From contig JAADER010000062.1 of NCBI GenBank assembly GCA_013153275.1, positions 61,542 to 125,541 of the forward strand: a stretch of 64,000 bases of DNA, given 5' to 3'. Origin of the DNA: Thermoproteota archaeon. GTDB lineage: Archaea; Thermoproteota; Thermoprotei; Thermoproteales; Thermocladiaceae. This document shows positions 16,226 to 24,104 of the stretch, one piece after another. Both the position numbers and the translations under genes were made by a program. Positions within the stretch are counted from its first letter, which is position 1; each line of letters opens with the position of its first letter. The notes under the pieces were generated by a model. It worked only from the letters and a program-made list of their open reading frames with translations. It was not told where the DNA came from and made no database searches.

Positions 16226-17503
16226 TCACATCTTCCTAAATCTTCTCAAGTAGTCCATCGCTAGTCCCCATATTGAGAGCCCGTGCTTTCTCATGCTCAG
16301 GTACATGGCCTCGTTCAGACTCTTAACACCGTTCTTCACCTCGAGATACTCTCTGAGGAGATCAACTATGAAGCCGACGTACCTGCTATATATGTCATGA
16401 GCCTCATAATATGTGTATACTCTCCTAAATAGTTCTATATCTCTCATAAGAGGAGTATCACGTACATATTTGCTAAAGAGAGATCTATATGTCATCACGC
16501 TAGGTCTCTTCTCCTTCTCAAGCATCTCAGCTACAGCTCTCCCAGCGCAGACTCCTGAGACAAATGCATAGTCTACACCTCTGATTATAGGTCCAACATG
16601 TATGAGGAAGCCTCCAGCATCACCTACAGTGACCAGTCCATCCATCTCCGCTCTCTGGAGAGGTCTGACGGGGAGGAGCCTGGCACCATACTCAACTCTC
16701 TCTCCAATCTTAACTACTCTCCTGAACAGAGGAAGCTTGTAGAGGCTATCCAGAACCTCTGGAAATGTTCTACGGAACTTAGTGTAATTAGAAAGATATA
16801 ACACTGCTCCAACATGAATATGAGACTTATCAACATACATGAAGCATCCTCCTGGAAAATAGTCAAGAACCTCTCCAAGCGCTAGAAGCACCATACCCCT
16901 GTTCTCCTCAAGGTCAAACATCTTCTCTATGTCCTTAGGATCAACTCTGTAGACCTCTTTCACACCTATCGCGACATCGCCGGGACTCAGCTTTGGTACT
17001 AGACCAGACTTCTCCAGTAATATCCTGTTAACTCCTTCGGCATCGATGACTACCTCGGCAAGAATGTTATCGGAACCACACCTTACGCCACTAGTTTTGT
17101 TACCATGTACGTGTAGAGCGTCAACTTTCGCTGAGGTAACTATATATGCTCCAGCCTCCTCAACTTTTTGCGATAACCATTCAACGAACCTGGTAAGCGA
17201 CGTCACTATACCTCCACTCCACTCGTCAGTCTCTATCTCTATGCTCATACATGTCTTAGAGTGCGTAAGCATTATTCTCTCTCTGACCACTCTCCTACCA
17301 AGATTAGACATCTCCTTACAGAGATCTGGACTGACCTTGCTGATTGCTGTCAGATATATACGACCTCCATACAGGTTCTTTGAGCCAGGTCTCTTCCCTC
17401 TCTCCAGAACCACAACCTTGAACCCTCTCTTAGCTAGCTCGTACGCTGCTCCAAGCCCTGCCGGTCCCGCTCCTATTATCACCACATCAAACTTAAGAGA
17501 CAC
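16226..17503 (-). CDS. fixC: FixC-type flavoprotein, ETF dehydrogenase (EtfC)
   Basis: The 425-residue FAD protein has the Rossmann motif GAGPAGLGAAYELAKRG at residues 11-27, the FixC-specific segment PGSKNLYGGRIY and the second FAD motif VTVGDAGGFL with a following HVGPIIRGVD. In EtfABCX it oxidises the flavoprotein core and reduces quinone at the membrane. The GTG at 17503 is the start, about 15-25 bp from a TTTAAAATA element also used in the other direction. No transmembrane helix is seen. Confidence 0.93.
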   Translation of the reverse strand: MSLKFDVVIIGAGPAGLGAAYELAKRGFKVVVLERGKRPGSKNLYGGRIYLTAISKVSPDLCKEMSNLGRRVVRERIMLTHSKTCMSIEIETDEWSGGIVTSLTRFVEWLSQKVEEAGAYIVTSAKVDALHVHGNKTSGVRCGSDNILAEVVIDAEGVNRILLEKSGLVPKLSPGDVAIGVKEVYRVDPKDIEKMFDLEENRGMVLLALGEVLDYFPGGCFMYVDKSHIHVGAVLYLSNYTKFRRTFPEVLDSLYKLPLFRRVVKIGERVEYGARLLPVRPLQRAEMDGLVTVGDAGGFLIHVGPIIRGVDYAFVSGVCAGRAVAEMLEKEKRPSVMTYRSLFSKYVRDTPLMRDIELFRRVYTYYEAHDIYSRYVGFIVDLLREYLEVKNGVKSLNEAMYLSMRKHGLSIWGLAMDYLRRFRKM

Positions 17504-17510
17504 CTATCGA

Positions 17511-17525
17511 CGTATTTTAAAGACC
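17511..17525. promoter_or_regulatory. Bidirectional TATA element between fixC and 17546 gene
   Basis: The near-palindromic TATTTTAAAG element lies between two GTG starts, 17503 on the minus strand and 17546 on the plus strand, in a gap of only 42 bp. It is the only AT-rich element in the gap, so both transcripts probably use it. Confidence 0.4.
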
Positions 17526-17545
17526 TATTTCAAGATAATGCTCTA

Positions 17546-17770
17546 GTGAGCACAGTAAATATACCTGAAGACATATTAAGAGACATAAAAGAGGAGCATC
17601 CAGACATAGTAGAGTTCGGCATCATAAGAGAGGAAGAAGTTAACGGTCAGATAAAGGTTCTCGTGGAGGTGAAGACGAGCATGATGTACATAGTATATGA
17701 GTACACTCTGGACAGCTCGAGGAGAAGGATTCTTAATCGAAATATCCTATATGCATTACCACTGCTATGA
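17546..17770 (+). CDS. Small conserved-looking hypothetical protein
   Basis: This is a 74-residue frame with GTG start, mixed helix and strand, and the sequence LEDIL-like N-terminal helix followed by strands VLVEVKTS and YIVYEYTLD. It overlaps the RNA methyltransferase gene by ATGA, which supports real, coupled translation. No domain is recognised. The neighbour suggests a helper in RNA modification, but this is only context. Confidence 0.6.
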   Translation: MSTVNIPEDILRDIKEEHPDIVEFGIIREEEVNGQIKVLVEVKTSMMYIVYEYTLDSSRRRILNRNILYALPLL

Positions 17771-19071
17771 GCCTAAGTATCGAGGACATCATAAATTTCG
17801 TATCGAAGGTTCTTCACAAGATCTTGACAAGCGAGATCTCGATAGATAAGGCATTTCAATGCGTCAAGTCATCTTGGAAGGATAGAGAATCATTCAAAAT
17901 ATATTATGATATAACTTTCCAAGTCGTTAAAAACTATTTCAGACTAAGATACCTATCAAAAAACATATTTGGAACAGAGACCTGTAAAGACATAGTTAGA
18001 ACCTGGTTAATACTGCACGGAGAAGAGTACTTCCATAGAAGAGACATCGTCAAAAGCTATGTGAGAAGACTTCTCAGAAGAAGAGGACTGAGAAACAGAG
18101 ATCTGAGCAAGCTAGCTAACGATCTAGTAGAGAGTCTGAGAAAAATCGACCCAATTGAGTATCTCTCCGTGAAGTACTCATACCCGAGACCGGTCATAGA
18201 GATCCTCCTCAATGTCATACAGTTTGAGGATCTCGAGAGAATGCTCTCTAAAATGAATAGACCTACAATGTGGCTTAGAGTAAACACTCTGAAGGTAGAC
18301 GTTGATAAATGTATAAAAATGCTTGAGAAAGATAACATATTAGTCGAACAAGATAGAGATGTACCGTTTCTCCTTAAGGTTGTTGAAGCACGGAGACCTG
18401 TACATCATGCTGACACTATAAGAAAGATGTACGCTATACCACAAGATAAGGCTTCTGTATTAACAGTACTTGAGCTATCTCCAGAAAAGAACGATATAGT
18501 ATATGATGTCTGTGCTGCACCTGGAATGAAGTCCAGCCTTATAATGCAGTTGACAGAAAATAGATGTAAACTAACTCTTGTAGATATATCTAGGGATAGA
18601 ACAGCAAACATGTTGAGAGTGCTCAAGAGAGCGGGAGTCGATCTGTCTAACGTTAACATACTTATTGCTGACTCAAGAAATCTGAAGATTAGGATACGTG
18701 GTGAGTGTAAGGTCCTTATAGATGCTCCATGCTCCTCAAGCGGCGCGGCAGGAAAGGATCCAGCTGTCAGGATTGCGCTTAGAGAGCTGAGGAGGTTACC
18801 ATGGTATGTAGATATTCAGAAGAGCATCATTATGAATATTATAGAACAAGCCAAGGAAATAGAGATAGTATATTCAACATGTTCCCTGCTTCCTCAGGAA
18901 GGAGAGGAGATCATAGAGCATGTGTCGGGTAAGAGGGACATCGAGCTTAAGAGACCGAGAACAAGACTTGCCGAAGGATATTTAAAATATAGTGTAGGAA
19001 AAACTGTTGGAAGGACCTTACCTCACATACATGACTGTGAGGGCTTCTTTATATCTAGGTTCGTTGTCTAA
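17767..19071 (+). CDS. RNA m5C methyltransferase, NOL1/NOP2/Sun family
   Basis: The 434-residue enzyme transfers a methyl group from SAM to C5 of cytosine in tRNA or rRNA. The SAM site is VCAAPGMKSS near residue 246, and both family cysteines are present: DAPCSSSG near 321 (release of product) and YSTCSLLP near 371 (nucleophile). The long N-terminal part (residues 1-150) is helical and resembles the NusB-like RNA-binding region of bacterial RsmB. The exact substrate cannot be named. It overlaps the preceding small gene by 4 bp. Confidence 0.93.
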   Translation: MSLSIEDIINFVSKVLHKILTSEISIDKAFQCVKSSWKDRESFKIYYDITFQVVKNYFRLRYLSKNIFGTETCKDIVRTWLILHGEEYFHRRDIVKSYVRRLLRRRGLRNRDLSKLANDLVESLRKIDPIEYLSVKYSYPRPVIEILLNVIQFEDLERMLSKMNRPTMWLRVNTLKVDVDKCIKMLEKDNILVEQDRDVPFLLKVVEARRPVHHADTIRKMYAIPQDKASVLTVLELSPEKNDIVYDVCAAPGMKSSLIMQLTENRCKLTLVDISRDRTANMLRVLKRAGVDLSNVNILIADSRNLKIRIRGECKVLIDAPCSSSGAAGKDPAVRIALRELRRLPWYVDIQKSIIMNIIEQAKEIEIVYSTCSLLPQEGEEIIEHVSGKRDIELKRPRTRLAEGYLKYSVGKTVGRTLPHIHDCEGFFISRFVV

Positions 19072-19072
19072 C

Positions 19073-19282
19073 TTATGGTGCCGCCTTTGCAGTTGTCAGC
19101 TTCTCCTTTACCTGTTCTATTATGTCTGGGTGTTTTTCTTTGAAGTGTTTGTATATGTTGTTCAGCGTCTTTAGTGCGTTTTCTCCCTCCTCTATCTCTT
19201 CTCCACATACTTTGCACTTCATACCCTCCATATACTCCTCCTTCAACACCTTCGCAATCTTAGACCAGGTTATCCTCACCAT
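19073..19282 (-). CDS. Small C2H2-type zinc-binding protein
   Basis: The 69-residue protein has a CKVCGEE pair at about residues 23-26 and a matching HFKEKH pair at about 47-52, the spacing of a C2H2 zinc finger. A basic N-terminal helix precedes the finger, so nucleic-acid binding is likely. A TATA-like GAATATTTATAC lies about 26 bp upstream of the ATG. It ends 2 bp after the convergent methyltransferase gene. Confidence 0.75.
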   Translation of the reverse strand: MVRITWSKIAKVLKEEYMEGMKCKVCGEEIEEGENALKTLNNIYKHFKEKHPDIIEQVKEKLTTAKAAP

Positions 19283-19488
19283 CGTGTTGTAGGTCGCGTT
19301 GTAGCGTATAAATATTCTACAGTTTTTTTCAACAATAAGATTTCTCTTTCCACAAATCAGGAACAGAGTAGAATGTTAATCTAGTTGGAGAGTTGACGTA
19401 TTCGAGAGTCCTGTCATGGCGCCTCGAGGAGAAACAGGCTCGCTACAGATAGATCTATTTTACAAGATGGAGAGCAGTTATGTTGACC

Positions 19489-19549
19489 CAGATCAGCACT
19501 GCTATCGCTCATCCTTCCGTCAGTTCTCAGTAACATCATCATCAGCACT
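19489..19549 (-). ncRNA. Candidate C/D box sRNA
   Basis: Reading the minus strand: box C ATGATGA (19542-19536), 12-nt guide (19535-19524), box D' CTGA (19523-19520), 4-nt spacer, C'-like AGGATGA with one mismatch (19515-19509), 12-nt guide (19508-19497), box D CTGA (19496-19493). Both guide lengths equal the archaeal standard. An AACTTATAGATT element at about 19569-19580 lies roughly 27 bp upstream on the minus strand, so the RNA seems to have its own promoter. Targets were not identified. Confidence 0.68.
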
Positions 19550-19633
19550 ACGTATACGGTGTAGATAATCTATAAGTTTTTCATAACAGCGTCAGGAAAG
19601 TATACTATAGAGGAGGACCGGCTCGCTAGCTCT

Positions 19634-19690
19634 CGGTCAGCGTAGTAGGACTCTTCATGACTCCGTCCGTGATCCCCTCATCACTGTGCT
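19634..19690 (-). ncRNA. Second candidate C/D box sRNA
   Basis: On the minus strand: box C GTGATGA (19684-19678), 12-nt guide (19677-19666), a degenerate D' CGGA (19665-19662), C'-like ATGAAGA (19658-19652), 11-nt guide (19651-19641) and box D CTGA (19640-19637). Internal boxes are weaker than in its neighbour, as is common for C' and D'. It begins just after the stop of GTP cyclohydrolase III and may be processed from that transcript. Confidence 0.48.
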
Positions 19691-19692
19691 GT

Positions 19693-20409
19693 CTAGCATT
19701 CTACATCTATTTCTAGCTTTCTCTCCTGTCGAAGTCTGTCTAGTGCTTGTGTAGCCTTTCTCATGGCCTCTCTCGGCTTAGCTGCTATTCCTATACCTAC
19801 TCTCAGTCTGTAAGCTCTAGAGAACCTTCTTATCAGATCGATGTTCTCCTCTACTCGCTCTGGGATTGTTATCCCTATCATGTTGTCTCCGCCTAAGTAT
19901 AATGCTATTCCCCCCATCTTTGACATCAGTGACCTGAAGATGCTGTAGAGTCTCATTATGTACTCATATGTCTCATATACCGAGTACTTCGTCAAAAGTT
20001 TCACTGACCCCGCTAGATCTGCATGAACTACACATATTCTAGACACGTCAGGTACATCTCCGCTCACTATTACCTGGTGAGAGTTATGCTGCTGACGCAA
20101 CAGCTCTGATGCCTTTCTCTCTGCAGACTCTGCGTCTCTCTCTACTGCTACTGCCATTATCACAGGTACGGGAGAGTAGGCCTGTAGTTTCTCAAGTATG
20201 TTCATGTGATCCTCTACTGTGAGAGTGTTAGTTATGGCGATCATGAGATCATAGCGTAATGGGTGTGCTATAGCGTCCTTCTCTGAGAATGCTCTGCTAA
20301 GAGCACTGTGGAGTCTTCCCTGGATTTCCTGTATAATGTGCTCTCTATCCGATCCTAAGCTCTCTGTCCACTCCCTATACCCTGATAGTTTAATTAACGT
20401 GATCTGCAC
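19693..20409 (-). CDS. GTP cyclohydrolase III (archaeal type)
   Basis: This 238-residue protein belongs to the archaeal GTP cyclohydrolase III family, related in fold to nucleotide cyclases. The family converts GTP to the formylamino-pyrimidine intermediate leading to riboflavin and F420-type deazaflavins. The start QITLIKLSGYREWTESLG and the internal LRYDLMIAITN and YLGGDNMIGI segments fit the family, with a duplicated ferredoxin-like half. The GTG at 20409 lies about 26 bp from the palindromic CCTTATAAG, implying a leaderless transcript. Confidence 0.92.
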   Translation of the reverse strand: MQITLIKLSGYREWTESLGSDREHIIQEIQGRLHSALSRAFSEKDAIAHPLRYDLMIAITNTLTVEDHMNILEKLQAYSPVPVIMAVAVERDAESAERKASELLRQQHNSHQVIVSGDVPDVSRICVVHADLAGSVKLLTKYSVYETYEYIMRLYSIFRSLMSKMGGIALYLGGDNMIGITIPERVEENIDLIRRFSRAYRLRVGIGIAAKPREAMRKATQALDRLRQERKLEIDVEC

Positions 20410-20431
20410 TACTCTTGAAGCTTCATTTATT

Positions 20432-20440
20432 CCTTATAAG
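20432..20440. promoter_or_regulatory. Palindromic TATA box shared by two divergent genes
   Basis: CCTTATAAG sits centrally in the 53-bp gap, about 23-30 bp from the GTG at 20409 on the minus strand and the GTG at 20463 on the plus strand. Its internal CTTATAAG is symmetric, so it can direct leaderless transcription both ways. Confidence 0.5.
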
Positions 20441-20462
20441 TAGTGTCCAACTATAACAGTAT

Positions 20463-21209
20463 GTGCAGACTGTAGCCTGCTTCGACGTATGGGGGACACT
20501 AATAATACCAGATAGGGAAGGGTTTATTAAACATATCTGCGAGCATGTTAGCGACACCTTGAGAAGATATGGCATAGAGGTGAGGCTTGATAAGCTAGTT
20601 AAAGCGTTCTCAGAGGCGGACAGAGAGGTCAGAGAGCGGAGAAGACGAGAGTGCTCTCTCATACCTCCTGAAGAGTGCGTAAGGGTCTTCCTAGAGAAGG
20701 TCCTAGGAAAAGGCGTTAGTCTGGATATTGTAGACGACGTTGAGGATACTATATGCAGGGCCGTTGAGACTAGCCCCCATGTGAGACCTGCCGATGCTGT
20801 CCTAGATGTGTTGTCAATGTTTAGAAATGGCGGACATAGACTTGCAATAGTATCAAACATAGTCTTCTGGAGAAGCTCTGCCACAAGGAGAGTACTTAGA
20901 AGATTCGGTCTCAGCATGTTTGACTTGGAGGTTTATGCTGATGTAGTTAAGGAGGTTAAGCCTAGTACTAGGATGCTTAGAATCGTTGAGAATCTGCTTA
21001 ATTCAAAGGTTATTATACATGTTGGAGATAGCTTGTTTGAGGATGTGGCGATGGCAATAGCTTATAATGTTCCGGCTGTATTTATAGATAGGAAGGGGCA
21101 GATACTGAACGAGAACGAGAGGTTCAGACTAGAGCTTGGTGGAAGAGTCGTAGTGGTACGCGAGCTGAAGGATCTACTTAAGGTAGATCTTAACAGCCTC
21201 GTCAGGTAG
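20463..21209 (+). CDS. HAD superfamily hydrolase
   Basis: All HAD motifs are visible: motif I FDVWGTLI at residues 6-13 with the nucleophilic aspartate, motif II VSNIVF near 137, the motif III lysine in EVKPSTRM near 161, and motif IV HVGDSLFEDV near 182. The helical insert after motif I is a C1 cap. This is a small-molecule phosphatase of unknown substrate. The start is a GTG opposite the GTP cyclohydrolase gene, so a link to riboflavin or deazaflavin dephosphorylation is possible but only from context. Confidence 0.88.
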   Translation: MQTVACFDVWGTLIIPDREGFIKHICEHVSDTLRRYGIEVRLDKLVKAFSEADREVRERRRRECSLIPPEECVRVFLEKVLGKGVSLDIVDDVEDTICRAVETSPHVRPADAVLDVLSMFRNGGHRLAIVSNIVFWRSSATRRVLRRFGLSMFDLEVYADVVKEVKPSTRMLRIVENLLNSKVIIHVGDSLFEDVAMAIAYNVPAVFIDRKGQILNENERFRLELGGRVVVVRELKDLLKVDLNSLVR

Positions 21210-21246
21210 TCCACGAAACTAGGATTATAAACCTCCACGTGCAAGT

Positions 21247-21918
21247 ATGCCTGTGGTGCTGAGACCTTTCAGATGTGCGCCAGGATGCGGATACTGCTGT
21301 AAGATAAGTCCAATAACGATATTTCCTCACGAGGTTCATATACTTAGGAGACTTGCAAGGTCGCTAGATAGGGACGTAACCATAAGACCGGGGTACAAGA
21401 TCGTTGACCTACTTAGTAGGGTGAGAGTAGTCATATCATATATCCTGGACCTCGATGCTAGGTCTGGCGTCTGTCCGTTTCTCGAAAATGATCGATGCCT
21501 AATCCACGGCAGGTACAAGCCAGTGACCTGTAGAGCATTTCCAAGGGTTCCAAAGGTTCTCCAGTACGTTGTTGATAGGGAGTCACGTGGAATATACTTC
21601 TCGTATGAGATAGGGATCTCGAAGGCGTGTCCAGAAGTGAAGAGAACTTACACAGATCAGGAGATCGATCTACTGATAAGTAGTCCGGAGATTGCTAGAA
21701 AGGTAATGCCAGCAGAGTTCCAGGCATGTGAGGAGTTTCTCCATATAAGGAAGCTCTATCTCGACATCTTGACAATGATCTGGAGGAGAGGGCTTGCAGC
21801 ATTTAGCGACGAGATCTCGTATCCGTGGCCTCTAGTGAACGCTTACGACTTCATAAGACAGTACTATCCTGAGATCACGATACATACGTTCACTGGAGGC
21901 AGAGAGATACGTCTCTAG
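21247..21918 (+). CDS. YkgJ-family cysteine cluster protein
   Basis: The 223-residue protein carries the CxxxCxxCC-type metal-cluster signature at the N-terminus (CAPGCGYCC) and the partner segment CPFLENDRCLIHGRYKPVTC. This is the UPF0153/YkgJ family, thought to hold zinc or an iron-sulfur cluster. The role is not established in the family. A TATA-like GATTATAAAC precedes the ATG by about 20 bp. It is followed after 6 bp by truD, and the two are probably cotranscribed. Confidence 0.88.
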   Translation: MPVVLRPFRCAPGCGYCCKISPITIFPHEVHILRRLARSLDRDVTIRPGYKIVDLLSRVRVVISYILDLDARSGVCPFLENDRCLIHGRYKPVTCRAFPRVPKVLQYVVDRESRGIYFSYEIGISKACPEVKRTYTDQEIDLLISSPEIARKVMPAEFQACEEFLHIRKLYLDILTMIWRRGLAAFSDEISYPWPLVNAYDFIRQYYPEITIHTFTGGREIRL

Positions 21919-21924
21919 TAAGAG

Positions 21925-23268
21925 ATGCCCACAAGATCTAGCGCAGACATAGATAGAGAGCTTGGACTAGAATGGTATATAACGGACGTTCCTGGAACAG
22001 GAGGAAGACTTAGAACCTTCCTCGAGGACTTCATAGTGGAGGAGATAACTATCAACGGTATCGTAATATGGTCTACACTGTCTGGAAGAACTATAGAGCT
22101 TGAGGACTCCGGCTCGGGATGGTGCTGGATAGCTGTCGAGAAGAGGAAGATCGACACCATAACTGTGGCCTTCAGGATAGCCAGATCTGTGGAGGTGTCC
22201 ATCAGAGAGGTCACGTATGGTGGGCTGAAGGACACTGTCGCTATTGCTACTCAAATATTTTCTGTGCCCTCTAGAGCACGTATAGATAAATTGAAAAATG
22301 TGGAGGACGATAGAGTAAAAATACTCAAGATAGTACGAGCAGGCACACCATATACATCTCAAGAGATGTGGGGAAACAGATTCACAATAACTGTAAGAGA
22401 CGTAGAGAGACCAGAGCTGGTAGATCAGTGTCTAAAACAGGTACGGGAGAGAGGACTACCAAACTACTATGGCTATCAGAGGTTCGGTCTTCAGAGACCT
22501 AACACACATATAATAGGAAAGCTCATAATAATGAGAAGGTTCGAGGACGCGCTAGTAGAATTCTTAGGAAGACCATGGACAGAAGAGACCGAGGAAGTCT
22601 CAAAAGCGCGGGAGCTGTTCCTAAAAGGAGAGTACTGCAAGGCACTTGAAGTGCTTCCTAGGAGTATGAGATTTCTACCAGAGAGAAGAGTCCTTGAGCA
22701 TCTATGCAGAAACCCAAAGGACGTGATAGGAGCGTTCAGGAAGCTCCCTCCGGACCTTCTCAGACTCTACGTCGAGAGCTACCAGTCCTATCTCTATAAT
22801 CGGTCTCTAAGCATGAGAATAGAGAGAGCATTACCTATCCGAGAAGCTGTAGAGGGAGACTACGTTGCAGTGCTTGATCATAGAGGGCTTCCTACCAGGC
22901 ACATAATATATGTATCCTCTAGATCAATATTGGACAAGGTTAATCAGAAAATAAGAGAAGGCAAGATGTGTCTCATGCTTCCAGTACCTGGATACTCAAC
23001 AAGAATAATGCCGGGGCCTCAAGGAGAGATCCTTAGATCAGTAATTAAAGACGAGGGAATAAGCTTAGACATGTTTAGACTCCACGAGATGCCTGAAGCA
23101 GATTGTCCAGGAACATTCAGACAGGCATCAATAACGCCGCTAATAGAATCTCTAGAGAAGAACGAAAAAATAATCAGAATAACATTTAGACTTGCCAGAG
23201 GAAGCTACGCTACGGTCCTCCTCAGAGAGATCATCAAGCCTCAGGACCCTAGAAGCTCTGGGTTCTAA
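21925..23268 (+). CDS. truD: tRNA pseudouridine synthase TruD
   Basis: The 447-residue TruD family enzyme converts a tRNA uridine (U13 in the best-studied members) to pseudouridine. The catalytic aspartate lies in GGLKDTVAIATQ near residue 97; the segments FIVEEI at the start and GLPNYYGYQRFG further on are diagnostic. The central insertion (about residues 215-330) forms the TRUD domain. Start ATG follows the YkgJ-family stop by 6 bp. It is convergent with the SIMPL-domain gene. Confidence 0.94.
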   Translation: MPTRSSADIDRELGLEWYITDVPGTGGRLRTFLEDFIVEEITINGIVIWSTLSGRTIELEDSGSGWCWIAVEKRKIDTITVAFRIARSVEVSIREVTYGGLKDTVAIATQIFSVPSRARIDKLKNVEDDRVKILKIVRAGTPYTSQEMWGNRFTITVRDVERPELVDQCLKQVRERGLPNYYGYQRFGLQRPNTHIIGKLIIMRRFEDALVEFLGRPWTEETEEVSKARELFLKGEYCKALEVLPRSMRFLPERRVLEHLCRNPKDVIGAFRKLPPDLLRLYVESYQSYLYNRSLSMRIERALPIREAVEGDYVAVLDHRGLPTRHIIYVSSRSILDKVNQKIREGKMCLMLPVPGYSTRIMPGPQGEILRSVIKDEGISLDMFRLHEMPEADCPGTFRQASITPLIESLEKNEKIIRITFRLARGSYATVLLREIIKPQDPRSSGF

Positions 23269-23270
23269 CA

Positions 23271-24056
23271 TCATCTACATAATCTAGCAGTCACATATAC
23301 TGTGGCACTCACCTCTCCACTAGGAACATATATCGATGGTTGGCTCGTCTTCACAATATTGACACTGTAGAGCGGCACTATTATGGGCCTCATCGAGCCT
23401 TCTCTGATATTGACTATTACTATCTTAGTCATGTTCAGCTCCCTAGCAATGACGTCTAGTTTCTCTATAGCGTTCTCTATAGCGTACTTAAGCGCTGTAC
23501 GGTACGCTCTCGATATGACTGTCCTGTTAGCTGTAAATTTCAGGTTAAGACTTATCATGCTGTTGACCAGATATGGAAGAACCTCTCTCACTGATGATAC
23601 GTTATATGTTGACGCGACTATGTGATAAGAGATAACATATCCAAGCAACTTTCTCCCATATGTGTAGTATGGTTGTACTATTATGTTCTTTGACTCCACT
23701 TTAAGACCATACTTCTTTAGTATCGTTATTACATGGTTCCCTGTATCTATGATATTACTGTACGTCTTTTCTAGACTCATGCTCGGGTTAGGATTCTGTA
23801 TAGAGACGTCTAGCACCGCCATCGTCAGTCTATATGTTGCTGTTCCTGTACCATATATGTTCACTATCAGGCAATCACCATCGCCTACAATAGTTAGCTT
23901 GCCCTTGGTATCGTTTATAGGTGTCTTACCTGTTTTACTTATCCCAGACTTTAACTGGCCTTCCTGTCCTATTATTGAGAGTATCAACACAGATAATGCT
24001 AGACCTATCACTATCCCGATCGTTATGCAGAGCCTCCTTACTTTCGAATTTTTCAT
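23271..24056 (-). CDS. SIMPL/DUF541 domain protein, membrane-anchored outside
   Basis: A single N-terminal transmembrane segment or signal (LCITIGIVIGLALSVLIL) is followed by a roughly 200-residue SIMPL (DUF541) domain, recognisable from GTGTATYRLTMAVLDVSIQN, VESKNIIVQPYY and the end GEVSATVYVTARL. The family is found on bacterial and archaeal surfaces and its role is unknown. A TTTAAATT element at about 24086-24093 places the transcript start near 24064. I therefore prefer ATG 24056 to the ATG at 24077. Confidence 0.85.
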   Translation of the reverse strand: MKNSKVRRLCITIGIVIGLALSVLILSIIGQEGQLKSGISKTGKTPINDTKGKLTIVGDGDCLIVNIYGTGTATYRLTMAVLDVSIQNPNPSMSLEKTYSNIIDTGNHVITILKKYGLKVESKNIIVQPYYTYGRKLLGYVISYHIVASTYNVSSVREVLPYLVNSMISLNLKFTANRTVISRAYRTALKYAIENAIEKLDVIARELNMTKIVIVNIREGSMRPIIVPLYSVNIVKTSQPSIYVPSGEVSATVYVTARLCR

Positions 24057-24104
24057 TATTGTGTAACTATAGTTCATGTATAGGAATTTAAATCGTACGG
24101 TATA

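Larger units (their letters stand above)
19283..19692. other. 410-bp non-coding gap
   Basis: No reading frame of useful length fills this gap, the longest in the window. It holds the promoter of the zinc-finger gene at its left end and two candidate C/D box sRNAs on the minus strand. The part between about 19330 and 19488 shows nothing I can assign. Confidence 0.7.
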
